A stretch of 64,000 nt of DNA. Source: Alphaproteobacteria bacterium (GTDB lineage: Bacteria > Pseudomonadota > Alphaproteobacteria > Bin95). The position numbers and the translations under genes were made by a program. The DNA lies in the NCBI GenBank assembly GCA_020638555.1, contig JACKII010000007.1:1-64000 (forward strand), given 5' to 3'. Shown one piece after another: positions 18,791-28,052 of this stretch; position 1 is the first letter of the stretch; each line of letters begins with the position of its first letter. The notes under the pieces are model-generated. The model saw only the letters and a list, made by a program, of their open reading frames with translations. It was not told the DNA's origin and did not search any database.

Positions 18791-19495
18791 GGAAGAAACG
18801 ATACTTGCTCTTGATCTTTATCTGAAATTGAATGGCGAAATACCCGCAGCTTCCGATCCTAGCATTATTGAACTCTCGGATTGCCTTCGGAGCAACCTGA
18901 TGATGGGAAAATACCGAAATCGTAAAAACTTCCGCTCGGCATCTGCCGTCGTTTTAAAGTTGAACAACATTCGACAAGCTGCCGAAGGCGGAGGGCTACC
19001 GCACAATTCACGCATGGATAGAGAAATCTGGGAACAGCTAGGGAGTCGAAGCGCTAAAACTCAAGAAATAGCACAGACGATAAGATCAGCCATTCGGTGT
19101 TTTGATCTTGATTTAGAGCCCATGAAGAAGATGACATAGTGTTTTTTGAGGGGGAGAGATTGTGACTGGGGCTCATAAGAGGCGAGAGCGTGATCCAAAA
19201 CTCAGGAAAAGGGTTCTGCAAAGCGGCAAGAGTCTGGCGCCCTTTCATGTGATATCTGCGCTGCAAGTTTTGCACATCTTGGGCATTTATTCGAAGAAGC
19301 AGCATTTGAAGTGCACCACTTAGTTCCTCTTGCGGAGCAAGGGCCTGGCAAAGTTAGGGATGTCAGATACGGCACTTTTGCGCCACCTGCCATCGGTTGA
19401 TCCATGCACTTATCGCCGCGAGAGGTAGTTGGTTGACCATAGCGGAGGCGAGGTCGTCGTTGATTGAAAAGGCGCAGCATCACTTAACCGATTAG
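18756..19495 (+). CDS. HNH endonuclease (restriction-type), frameshifted
   Basis: The first 127 residues are continuous: WTREETILALDLYLKLNGEIP, LSDCLRS, YRNRKNFRSASAVVLKLNNIRQ, REIWEQLGS. This is the DNA-recognition half found before HNH domains in restriction-like nucleases. After shifts near 19110 and 19155 come RRERDPKLRKRVL, the zinc Cys pair CDIC, FEVHHLVPLAEQG (the HNH His pair), then after another shift CATCHRLIHALI, ending EKAQHHLTD at 19495. Total about 245 residues. It is the best candidate for the nuclease opposing the cytosine methyltransferase. It overlaps vsr. Confidence 0.78.
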
Positions 19496-19662
19496 ACATC
19501 GTGATCGTTACAACCACGCTATGCGGGGACGAGAATCCTCGCTCGTGAATGAGTGGTGACACGATTTATGGCGCTGGAACGGGTTCGATACCCCGGAAGC
19601 GCTATGAAGCAGGGGGTGAAACGGGGGCGGCACGCCCTCCCGAAGTCGCGGTAGCGACGTAG

Positions 19663-19696
19663 GGCAAGATGCGCCGTATACGGCGCACATCTTGCC
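19663..19696. promoter_or_regulatory. long inverted repeat centred on GTATAC
   Basis: Arms GGCAAGATG...CGCCGTA and their complement TACGGCG...CATCTTGCC are nearly perfect, with the palindrome CGTATACG at the centre. No T run follows, which favours an operator or recombination site over a terminator. Confidence 0.5.
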
Positions 19697-19718
19697 TTCG
19701 TCCTTATTTCTGCCTCCG

Positions 19719-19742
19719 GTCTGTATACAATCTGTATACGGT
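19719..19742. promoter_or_regulatory. tandem CTGTATAC sites, putative operator
   Basis: The octamer CTGTATAC occurs twice 11 bases apart (CTGTATACAAT then CTGTATACGG), one helical turn, and its palindromic core GTATAC is also the centre of the inverted repeat 45 bases to the left. Three copies of a 6-base palindrome within 70 bases suggests a dimeric regulator bound cooperatively. The cognate regulator is not identified. Confidence 0.4.
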
Positions 19743-19913
19743 TCTTTCTGTGTACTACACTCGCCGTCACGCTCGAAGGCGTTTTCGCCTGGTTCGTCAT
19801 GCGCCGATGCTGCGTCTGTGAAGTTGGAGCCAGCCGAATTCTCGACGCCGCCACTGCTTCTGGCTAAACTCCTGCGATCTTGATCCGGCAGTCGCCTGGA
19901 AGGTGGTGAGACT

Positions 19914-21320
19914 TTGTTCGATAGGATGCTTGCCAATTCGCACCCGGCTCACGCGTTGGAGCAAATTGAGAAAATTCAAAAGGATTTCCTTGAGTTAATC
20001 GGTCCCGGTGCGCCGCACATGACCGAAAAACGCATCGACGACACAATGGAAAAAGCCATAAGCGTAAATCCGCCCGGCGCAAAGCGCGTATTCGAACATT
20101 TACGTCTTACCCCATATCAGGACCCGATTTATCAAAGGGAACTTTCGGTCTGCGCACGTTTCGTTGTCGATAGCTTCAATTATTATGTCCCTCCAGATGG
20201 AATTTCCATCGCAACAGAAGATATGGATATGATTCCATTTTCCTCTATTCACTCTGTGGCTCTAAACGGACTGATAAAGCACTTTGAGTATCTAGAAGGC
20301 GTTCCCATTAAAGTTCCGTATATCTTCATTTTTCTCAGCATACGCCGCAGACTGCCTGGATTTGCAGCTTTGTTCGCGGCATATTTCAAAAAAGTATCCC
20401 TGCGAGTGACTGGCAGAAAAACGTCGGAGCCGAGAAGGTTAACGTAAAAATTCGATGATATAGAGGGAATCCTACTTATTGCGCGCGAGTCGGTGAAAGC
20501 ATTTTTATGCGATACGCCTGCGAGTGATGCGGGCATTTTGCGGGGTTTCAGATGACGAGCTAAAGTTTTGCCGGTTGCTGACAAGCTTCGTGCTGGCGCA
20601 CGAATATTCGCATATAGGGCTGAATCACGGTAACCGGTTCAACGTGGAGACGCCTTTGAATCTTTCGTCATTCCGGCTACAGGATTTGGCGAATGTTCTG
20701 GACGAGATGTCCAAGAGAAAGCGGACCAGAGTGCCGATTACCGCACATCGGCTGACCTATTTTTTGGGCATCAGCAGGATGAGCCTGGAGGCGGACCTGC
20801 TAGCGTTTTTAGTACTTTCTATGACGCGATCTCGAAGCAACCCGATGCGCAAGAAACGCTTCAGGCGTTCTTCCGCGCGGTTTGCTACTGCATCATGTGG
20901 AGTGAAATCAATGAAGCCATTGGAAGAACGATCAAAATGGCGCGAGTGGGCCGAAAATCCAATTTACCATCCGGATTATGCGCGCATCTACGACTTAGAG
21001 GAACGCGGGCGCTATCCTTCGGCTTATTCTCGGTTTGGATATCTGATTGAGCGAGCAGAATATGCTCTCAGCCGGAGCATTTTTCGATCTTCAATTCCGA
21101 GATAGAGGAAGCAGAACTTATAATGACTCTTTGGCGGCGCATCGTCATTGCCGGTGCAAGCGGCTTGTTTCCAATGATGAGTGAGAACAACGTGGATGCC
21201 ATTTCTCTTAAAAACAGCTTCGTATGGAATGGGCTTCCCAGGAGCATGAGGGATAGCTTGGGGTATCATGATTATCTGAACACATTCGACGTCGCTGAAC
21301 TCAAAGACTACGGGCGATAG
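19914..21320 (+). CDS. putative HEXXH metallopeptidase, frameshifted
   Basis: The joined product is about 465 residues. The N-terminal 150 are continuous (LEQIEKIQKDFLELIGPG, NPPGAKRVFEHLRLTPYQDP, ARFVVDSFNYYVPP). After shifts near 20440 and 20550 comes FVLAHEYSHIGLNHGNR, whose H-E-x-x-H could bind zinc. A downstream LEADLLAF (or YLE-x-x-AD pattern) could give the third ligand, as in gluzincin or ImmA-type peptidases. The rest (AFFRAVCYCIMWSEINEAIG, WREWAENPIYHPDYARIY, LIMTLWRRIVIAG) is helical. The start is TTG at 19914 or ATG at 19926. It is followed by a gene with a possible HTH. I cannot name the family. Confidence 0.6.
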
Positions 21321-21379
21321 GCCAGCACATTGCAAAGGCACAACTCAATCAACGACGAAGAAATTTTTTGGTTGGCTTG

Positions 21380-21979
21380 ATGAGCCAAGTGAACGGCTTT
21401 TTACACCATCGGATCACGGCTGCGGGAGGCAAGTGGGGCGCTCGCATTTTCCGGGGATTTGAGCGATCTGTCCTCAAGCAATGATAAAATCACCGAAGAG
21501 GGCAAGGATTGGTACCAGGCTAACAGGGAAGAAATTTTCAGCGTTATAGGAAATGTGAACGAAGAAGATAAATATGACCTTGCAATTATTATCGCAAATC
21601 TGGTACTTAATAAGTATCCATTTGTGATAATCGGGCCGTTATGTGCTGTTTGTACGCTCGATATATTAAATGAACTTGGCCCCATAAGCGAAATACCGGC
21701 GCAGGGCGATATTTCCGGTACTGTAATTGAGTTGGGAAAAGGTAATCTTAGGACAATTTTGAAGGTGCGATTACGCGCGAAGGACTCGCTCAGGCAATTT
21801 CAGAGGTGCTGGATGATCGTGAGCTATCCTTGCGAGAAGCTGCGGCATTCCTCAGAAAAAGCAAGGGGACCGTTCAAAGCGCAAGGAATGGGACAGCCAC
21901 AATCGATGTGCAAATAGAGATACTTAACAAACTCGGCTGCACCGTGAACGGCTGTATCTTATACCCTGAGAGAAAATAG
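21380..21979 (+). CDS. putative HTH protein after the HEXXH gene, frameshifted
   Basis: About 198 residues after joining. ATG at 21380 gives MSQVNGF. After a shift at a T run near 21406 comes TIGSRLREASGALAFSGDLSDL, then an acidic middle, a hydrophobic stretch (NLVLNKYPFVIIGPLCAVCTLDIL), and after a shift near 21765 a C-terminal HTH-like unit (ITREGLAQAISEVLDDRELSLREAAAFLRKSKGTVQSARNG). It is 60 bases from the HEXXH gene. Regulator-peptidase pairs of this order (ImmR/ImmA type) control mobile elements; resemblance here is structural, not by clear homology. Confidence 0.5.
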
Positions 21980-21987
21980 ACATTGAC

Positions 21988-22007
21988 TGGGTCAAATTTT
22001 TGACCCA
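21988..22007. promoter_or_regulatory. 20-base perfect-arm palindrome
   Basis: TGGGTCAAA and TTTGACCCA flank two T bases, nine bases after the putative regulator gene. Symmetry fits a dimeric HTH operator; the AT centre could also make it a weak terminator hairpin. It lies before the divergent or overlapping starts at 22240-22246. Confidence 0.5.
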
Positions 22008-22030
22008 TATATCCCTCGATGCTCCCCGGT

Positions 22031-22246
22031 TCACGAGACATGCATGGAGGAGATAACGCGATTTCCGATCACTTCATCGCATTTGCTGACGCCCTTGAGC
22101 CAATCTGACAATCGGCTCACGGCTCGATAGGTGACCCAAGCGTCCCGCTCGGCAAGTAAGACCAACGCAGGCGCGACATCCCTCAATTCCTGAATTTCCC
22201 CATCGCCACCCGTTTGGCGAAACACTGGAGGCTTGCCTAATGTCAT
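22031..22246 (-). CDS. small hypothetical protein opposite the transfer genes
   Basis: 71 residues (MTLGKPPVF..., RDVAPALVLLAERDAWVTYRAVSRLSDWLKG) with an amphipathic helical middle and no membrane segment. Its ATG overlaps the start region of the rightward membrane-protein gene, an arrangement seen for small regulators. It is intact in an area full of shifts, but it is short and may be chance. Confidence 0.35.
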   Translation of the reverse strand: MTLGKPPVFRQTGGDGEIQELRDVAPALVLLAERDAWVTYRAVSRLSDWLKGVSKCDEVIGNRVISSMHVS

Positions 22247-23577
22247 GGCCCTTCCTCAAATCAAAAGCCCGAAAGCCGCTGAAACAAAAGCGGAACCTCC
22301 TTGCCGCGCCCGTGCGGACGCCAGTGAAATTTTGGCCGGGCTCCGCGCTGTTGTTCTGCCGGAAGCTACCGCGCGCGAAGCGCAGCGCGCTATTCAAGCG
22401 ATGGAAGCGTGCATCCAGGCCATCGACGCGATCAAGGCTCGCACCGAGGCCGGGCTTTCGGCATTGTCGGCGCGCCGGATCGCGGCGGGCGATCATTTCC
22501 GGTTGCTCCAGGCTCACCCATCACACGATCCGCAAGCCCGTCCGGCCCGATATCCTCAAGACGCTGCTGATCATCGTCAGCTTCTGGCTTATGGAAGCCT
22601 TGATGGCGGGCGGCGTTCTGATCTCGGGCGGCAAAGTCGATGTCGCTCCGGGCCTTGCCTACGGCCTTATATTTGCGGGCGTTAATATAATCGTCGGCGT
22701 CCTGACCGGCTTTCTGGGTCTGCGCTACCTTTCCTACCGCGAGCCCTACGATGTGTTTGCCGCCTCCGAGCGCCGCGCCGATCCGGCGCGCGGGGCTCAT
22801 CCGAGGCGCTGCCAAACTCGGCACCCTGGCGGGTGTGGCCGCCGAAGCCGTCCTAATCTTTGCCGCAGCGCGTCTGCGGGCGCTGGGCTCGCATGAAGGC
22901 GTCTTCGAGTTCTCAGAAATCGGCGCGCTGGCCACGTATGATGACTCACTCTCTTTGATCATCACTGCCATCGGCACCTGCTCGGCCATTTTGGCGATCC
23001 GTGAGGGCTATGTGGGCCTGGCCGATCCGATCCCCGGTTACGGCGAAGCTTATGAGCAGGCAACCGGCACAATCGCGGCGGCGGGCGAAGAGATGGCGGA
23101 TACCGCCATCGATGCGATTGAGGAAGCCGCCGAGGATGCGCTGGAGGACGCCGAAGACGCGCTGGATGAGCTTTTAGAAGCGCCGCGCGAGGCTGAAGAG
23201 CAGTTCCTGGAGATCGCAGGCCGGATCGATGCCCACAACAACGCTGTAACCGGCGCGCGCGAGGAAGCCAGAAAGGCGGGCGCGCGCAAGGCATCGGATT
23301 TTGGCTTTGTCCAGGGTGCTCCGCTCCCAAGGCCAACGGGTTCGATGCGGCGGCCTATGAGGCGCTGCTCATGCCCCGGATCGATCATCTGATTAAAACC
23401 TGCCGCGCCCATGGCCGCGAAGATGGCGAGCCGGTGCGCGCGGCCATCGCCAGGCTCCAGGCGGCAAGGTCTGAAGCCGTTAGCGGCGTGAATGCGGCCT
23501 TGGCCGCGTTCGAAGCTCAGTTCCCCAATCTCGATCTGTTGCTTGATGAAGAAGGAGATTCCGATGGCACGCAGTAA
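22240..23577 (+). CDS. large membrane protein of the transfer region, frameshifted
   Basis: About 440 residues joined. The N-terminal soluble part is helical (ADASEILAGLRAVVLPEATAREAQRAIQAMEACIQ). Membrane segments follow near 22570 (TLLIIVSFWLMEALMAGGVL), 22650 (GLAYGLIFAGVNIIVGVLTGFLG), 22830 (LAGVAAEAVLIFAAARL) and 22950 (SLIITAIGTCSAILAI). An acidic coiled-coil-like stretch rich in Ala, Glu and Asp runs from 23090 to 23200. The C-terminus ends LDLLLDEEGDSDGTQ. Shifts lie near 22270, 22510, 22760 and 23330. Family not recognised. It leads a tight gene set ending in a VirD4-type protein, so it probably belongs to the transfer machinery. Confidence 0.6.
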
Positions 23578-24542
23578 TCGTAGACGCACCCGTCCTGCTC
23601 GCGGTGGACGCAAGGGTCCCAAGCGTGGCGGCTCCAACAAGCTCGTCAAGATCGTCGCTCTGGTGGCCCTGCCGGTCATGGTGCTTGGCGGCGGCGGTTA
23701 TGGCTTTATCCAACGCACACAGATCGAGCAGATCAGCGCCGAGTATTGCTATCCGCGCCCCCAACCAGGCGCAAACCGCAATCTTCCTGGATTATTCGGT
23801 CAATCCGAATCTGAGCGCGGCGCAGCGGCGCGATCTGGTGAACGCGCTGGAGCGGGCCTACTCAGAGACCCCCTGTCAATGGCCGGATCATGATCTTCAC
23901 CACTGCGAGGGATAGCACGGGCTCTATCGCCAAGCCGGTCTTCGTGATCTGCCGCCCGGCTTCGACTTCGTTCGAACAGGCAGCCATCGGCGCGCCAGAG
24001 ACCACGGGTCCGCGCCTTGCCCACATCGCCGGGGAAGCCAATGCGCATTTCCATGAGGCTGTGCAGCGTATCCTGGCAGAAACCCAAGATGCGGATAAGA
24101 CGGCCAGGAAAGCCTGATCCTTTCCAGCGTGCGCGCAATCTCGCGCTATTCCGGTTTCCAGGGGCGGGACCGGCGCTTTGTTTGGCTATCGGATGGGCTG
24201 GAGAACTCCGGAAACCGCCGCCTTCGGCATGAAGCGCGGCGAGATGCCGGGCTTGCGAGCTTCGCCAAGCGCGCCGATTACGACCTGATCCGCCCTGATG
24301 CCCTCACCGGCATGGATGTGACTGTCTTGTTGGTGGAGTCGCTGACCCTGCCGCAGCCGGGCCTTGAGTTTGTCACCCATGACGAACTGCGCCGCTGGTG
24401 GCCCGCGTTCTTCGAGGCCAATGGCGCGGCGCGCGTGCGCCTGGAGCGTCTGCGCCCGGTCAACGGCTCATGGTGGCCATTCATCCCTGATACCGGGCGG
24501 CTGCCGCCGCCCGGTCCTACACCCCACGATTTTATTGAGTAA
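23564..24542 (+). CDS. membrane-anchored vWA-like protein, frameshifted
   Basis: About 325 residues. The start ATG overlaps the previous stop and follows GAAGGAG. A basic N-terminus (RRRTRPARGGRKGPKRGG) precedes one membrane segment (IVALVALPVMVLGGGGYGF), so most of the protein is periplasmic. Then comes a Rossmann-like part: TAIFLDYSVNPNLSAAQRRDLVNAL where vWA domains have their first metal site, FVWLSDGLENSG, and DVTVLLVESL before HDELRRWWPAFFEANGA. Shifts near 23755, 23875 and 24115. The vWA assignment is by pattern. It ends ten bases before the next gene. Confidence 0.55.
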
Positions 24543-24554
24543 GGAGATTTGGCG

Positions 24555-24915
24555 ATGAAGCCTCTTCCCATTGATCTCCAGGAGATTGGCATCGCGGTTG
24601 TAACGGCCTGCGGCTTTGCCAGTTCGACCTGGGCCTTCCGCGCGGCGCTCGCCAGCCATGAGCAACGCTGGACGATTATCTGGACCGCAAGCGCCTTCGC
24701 CGCGCTGATGGTTAGCTATATCCCGTTCCTGATCCTGCTTAGCCGCTCGATGTCTGCGGCCATCGTTCTGACCGGCATGATCGGTCAGATGCTGGCGCTC
24801 GGCATTGCCTTTGCCTTTTACGGCGAACCGATCACGCCCATGCGCGCCCTTTGGCCTTGCTGCCGCCTTCATCGCGGTGCTGGCCTTCTCGCTGCCGACG
24901 CTGACCAAGGCATAG
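24555..24915 (+). CDS. small four-helix membrane protein, one frameshift
   Basis: About 120 residues with four hydrophobic segments (IGIAVVTACGFASSTWAF, IIWTASAFAALMVSYIPF, AAIVLTGMIGQMLALGIAF, AAAFIAVLAFSLPTLTKA after a shift near 24855). Topology and size resemble small multidrug-resistance proteins, but the genomic setting points to the transfer complex. The ATG follows AAGGAG by eight bases. Confidence 0.55.
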
Positions 24916-24926
24916 AGGGGGCGGGC

Positions 24927-25094
24927 ATGTCACTTTCCAACAATGCAAGCGGGTTTGCCCGCGCCTTCAACGGTGTGGCCGTCATTGCCGCCATCGCCGG
25001 GACAATCTTTGTCACGCCGCAAGTATGGCCGTTGGTGGAGATGCCGATCTGGCACGCACTGCTTGATCTCTACTCCTATGAGACGGCGGGCTGA
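24927..25094 (+). CDS. small membrane protein in transfer operon
   Basis: 55 residues, intact, with one hydrophobic segment (FNGVAVIAAIAGTIFVTP) and a possible second amphipathic one (WPLVEMPIWHALLDLY). It starts 11 bases after the previous stop and its end overlaps the coupling-protein start. Probably a subunit or assembly factor of the same complex. Confidence 0.55.
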   Translation: MSLSNNASGFARAFNGVAVIAAIAGTIFVTPQVWPLVEMPIWHALLDLYSYETAG

Positions 25095-26855
25095 GCTGCA
25101 CCTGGCGGCGAAGATCGCCGCCTGGCCGCTCATATTCTGCGCCATCCGGGTTTGCCATCTCGGCGCTCTTCACCGCGCTCTCGGCCTGCTGGCCGTGCGC
25201 CGGGCCATGTGAGGGCAATGCCATGATCGACTTCCAAGAACACAGGTTTGGCTCGGCGGGTTTTGCGGACCGCGCCATGCGCAAACGCGCGGGGCTCTAT
25301 AAGCGCGCCGGGGCCTATATCGGGCATGATGAGGCAGGCCGCGCCTGCTTTGCGGACGGCCAGGCCGCTATCCTGTTATGCGGTGGCGCGCGTAGCCTGA
25401 AAGGGTCTCTCGTCATCCCATGGCTGGTCGATGGGCACCTGAAGGATAAGAATGGTGCTCATCATATCATCGCGCTTGATCTCAAGCGTCAGGACACGGT
25501 CATCGCCGCCCAGCAAGTGTCTCACGGGCGGCTTTGCTTTCACTTCAATCCCGCGGGGCGGCGGGGATGCCTTCTCACCACATGAACCCTTGCGAGCCCT
25601 TCAAGCCAGGGTTCGCCTTTGCTTGTTCCGGTGCGCTGCTCTTTGGTCAGAACTGGATAACCAACACCGATCCGCGCGCGGCGTATTTCGAAGGCATGGC
25701 CCAGAAACTGGTCACCGCGGCCATCGTCACAGAAACGACGCGAGCGAGGTTTCGTCACCTTGCCGAACCTCGCGGACCGGATGGCAGGGCTCTCGGCAGT
25801 ACCAGTGAGGCCTGGCTTTCCTTTGAGCATGCCATTTCCTGCCAGCCAGAGCCGCAGATCGCCGAGGTGGCGACCATGCTGCAAGAGCAGCGCGCCAAGG
25901 AGAGCGATACGGGCGGCTGGTCAGCCATCAAGAACGAGATCAGCCGTAGCTTCTCACCAATCATGGATACGCAAATCCGCGAAGCGCTCTCTCCGCCCTT
26001 CGATCTCTCTTTCGAGCGTTTGACCGAGAGCGATTGCCCGCCCTGCATGGTCTCCATCATGGAGGATTTGGAATATGCGGAAATGACCGCCCCGGTCATC
26101 CGGGCGTTGTTCACAGCCGCGTTGATCGCCAAGCGCCGCGCGCCGATGAGCGCGAGGCCGCAATTCTGGTGCCTTAACGAGATAGCGCATTTCCTTTGGC
26201 CGATGGCGGAAAGCTTGGCAACCATCTCCGCAGGGTTCGGCATAAGGACCGCCTATGTGGTCCAGTCCACGCGCCAACTTGATAACCTCAAGAAGGGTGC
26301 AAGCGAGATCATTCCCCAGAGCCTGCGGGTGCAGATTTATCTCGGCACAAGATCGGTCGATCAGGCCAGCCTGATCTCGCGCCAGCTTGGCAAGATTACG
26401 CTGTCTTATGATGATGTCAGCGCCCAGGAGCGCGCCCGCGCCGCCAGATCGAAAGCAATGCTGGATATGGTGAATGGCGGCGATCCGCTCGCCTCCATGC
26501 TGAGCGCCGCCCATCAGGGGCCGCCTTGCGCATCAAAAGGCCAAGATGGCGCGCGATCTTCGCAGCCCCGATGAGGTGATCAACACCGATATGGGCCGGG
26601 CCTATGCATTTCTGCCAGGCGTGCTCGAAAAGCCCTTTTTCGCGAAAAATCCCGCGCTACTGGACCCGGCGGGACCTTGCAGGTTCTTACCTGGGTGATC
26701 CTTTTCACTCCAGGCCTGGCACGGTGGAGATCGCCACGCGTTGGGGGCAACGCCACCGCAAGGTGATTACCGAGGATGCCCCGCGAGAGCTTCGAGACTG
26801 GCCGCAATACCGAGATAGCGGTCAGTGGTCCTTCGCGAAGGGATTTAGGCCATGA
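25078..26855 (+). CDS. VirD4/TraG-type coupling protein, frameshifted
   Basis: Coupling ATPases link the relaxase-DNA complex to a type IV channel. About 590 residues joined: two N-terminal membrane helices (AAKIAAWPLIFCAI, then FAISALFTALSACW after a shift near 25150), a Walker A-like AILLCGGARSLKGSLV, HIIALDLKRQDTVIA, PFKPGFAFACSG, a Walker B-like FWCLNEIAHF, YVVQSTRQLDNLKKG, and the family C-terminus YWTRRDLAG, YLGDPFH, WGQRHRKVI, WPQYRDSGQWSFAKGFRP. Shifts near 25560, 26530 and 26690. Odd points: Leu replaces a glycine of the P loop and Asn the aspartate of Walker B. The stop overlaps the next gene. Confidence 0.83.
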
Positions 26856-27219
26856 CACGACGTAGGAGTGGCGCGCCCAATAACTTCCCGCGTGAAGGGC
26901 AGCACATCCAGTCACGCGCGATGCGCTGGATAAGATTGCCGCCACGCGGCCCACACTCAATGTAGAGCGTCATTACACTATCAATGGCGAGGTGGAAGTG
27001 GCCGTGCATTCGAACCTCAATGCCGAGCGCGAGGCCGCGATCACGACCGGAGAGCGGCGGCTGGCGAGCGCCTCGCAGGCACTGCGCCATGACTTCAAAA
27101 AGCAGCCCGCCAATGCGCGCGCGGATTATGTTCGCCAGCAAAAGCGCTGCGCCAGCACTGGCAAGAGCGCCAGCGCGGCAAACCCCATACCCCATCCCGA
27201 TAACCCAAGGCTCAGATGA
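26852..27219 (+). CDS. small conserved-looking transfer-region protein, frameshifted
   Basis: ATG overlaps the coupling-protein stop (ATGA). MTRRRSGAPNNFPREGQHIQ is followed, after a shift near 26930, by KIAATRPTLNVERHYTINGEVEVAVHSNLNAEREAAITTGERRL and RADYVRQQKR. Basic, about 120 residues, no membrane segment. Function unknown; position suggests an accessory DNA-transfer protein. Confidence 0.45.
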
Positions 27220-27230
27220 AGGAGATATCC

Positions 27231-27593
27231 ATGAGCAATCAAACCCAAGCCCAGGACAATGCGCAGGGCAATTCCCAAGGCAATTCCCAAGTCCGGCAAA
27301 CACCGATTGAGACCCACCGCGATGGACGCATCACGGCTGCCATCTGGGCGAATGAGGGTGAGCGCGGACCGATGTATAACGCCACGCTCTCCTACAGCTA
27401 TCAGGACAAGGAAGGAACTGGCGCGATACATCCTCCATCCCCGGCCATGAGCCTCTTAAAGGCTGGCCGGTTGATGGAGATGGCCTATGCCTCGGTCCAC
27501 CGGCTGAAGGAGCAGGACCGGGCAAAATACGTCCAGCAGCAGCAAGGCCAAGCCCAGCAAGCGCAAGGCCGCGCTCAGCAACCCTCTCGCTGA
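27231..27593 (+). CDS. small Gln-rich plasmid-type protein
   Basis: 120 residues, intact, preceded by AAGGAGAT. The core DGRITAAIWANEGERGPMYNATLSYSYQDKEG looks like a small beta-barrel domain I associate with plasmid and phage accessory proteins in which a surface is exposed to single-stranded DNA; that association is from memory and not proven. N- and C-terminal tails are rich in Gln and Asn or Ala (QTQAQDNAQGNSQ, QQQQGQAQQAQGRAQQ), so probably disordered. Confidence 0.6.
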   Translation: MSNQTQAQDNAQGNSQGNSQVRQTPIETHRDGRITAAIWANEGERGPMYNATLSYSYQDKEGTGAIHPPSPAMSLLKAGRLMEMAYASVHRLKEQDRAKYVQQQQGQAQQAQGRAQQPSR

Positions 27594-27718
27594 TCACGGC
27601 ACAAAATAAAAACCTTCCCTTCACAAGTGAGCCATAATCAAGTAATGTTCTTGTTATGTTCTCATCAATGAAGGGGAAGACAAAGACGAAGACACACGCT
27701 TAAAAAAGGAGGTCTGAC

Positions 27719-28052
27719 GTGGAGATAACCACGCGCAAAGATATAGGGCAGCAATCCGCTCCGGTTCGTAAATCCCTGACGCTCGATCTGTCCTATTACG
27801 AAGATCAGCTCGACGATCCGGAGCCTGGATGAGCAAGCCCGAGAAGACATCCTGATAGCGCTGTGGACGATCATGTGCTGCTTCGTTGATCTCGGCTACC
27901 GGCTTGAGCCCGAACAAAGCTGTGGACAATTGCCAATTGCTCCGGCTGTCAGCGCAAAAGCTTCGGACGATCCGGTAGACCTCAGGGGACCATCAATCAT
28001 CAGCAAAACACTCGCCGAGGCGTTTGCCCTGGCAGGAAGGGAGGAGATATGA
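27719..28052 (+). CDS. hypothetical protein before the recombinase, one frameshift
   Basis: GTG start with a strong site (AAAAAGGAGG). KSLTLDLSYYEDQLDDPE, then after a shift near 27830 LDEQAREDILIALWTIMCCFVDLGYRLEPEQ and KTLAEAFALAGREEI. About 110 residues. Its TGA overlaps the recombinase ATG, so it is likely a regulator or partner of the recombinase. Not recognised. Confidence 0.5.

Larger units (their letters stand above)
19496..19913. other. intergenic region after the defence island
   Basis: About 420 bases with only overlapping frames of low quality on both strands. It holds the hairpin and the GTATAC sites listed separately, so it is probably a control region for the gene starting near 19914. 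Confidence 0.4.

Noticed and set aside
19508..19936. 142-residue reverse-strand frame after the HNH gene
   Set aside because: No ribosome site, low-quality composition, and it overlaps the regulatory repeats and the start of the next gene.
24555..24915. Multidrug-resistance (SMR) transporter
   Set aside because: Size and helix count fit, but the family's key Glu in the first helix is not evident and the setting is a transfer operon, so only a neutral call is given.
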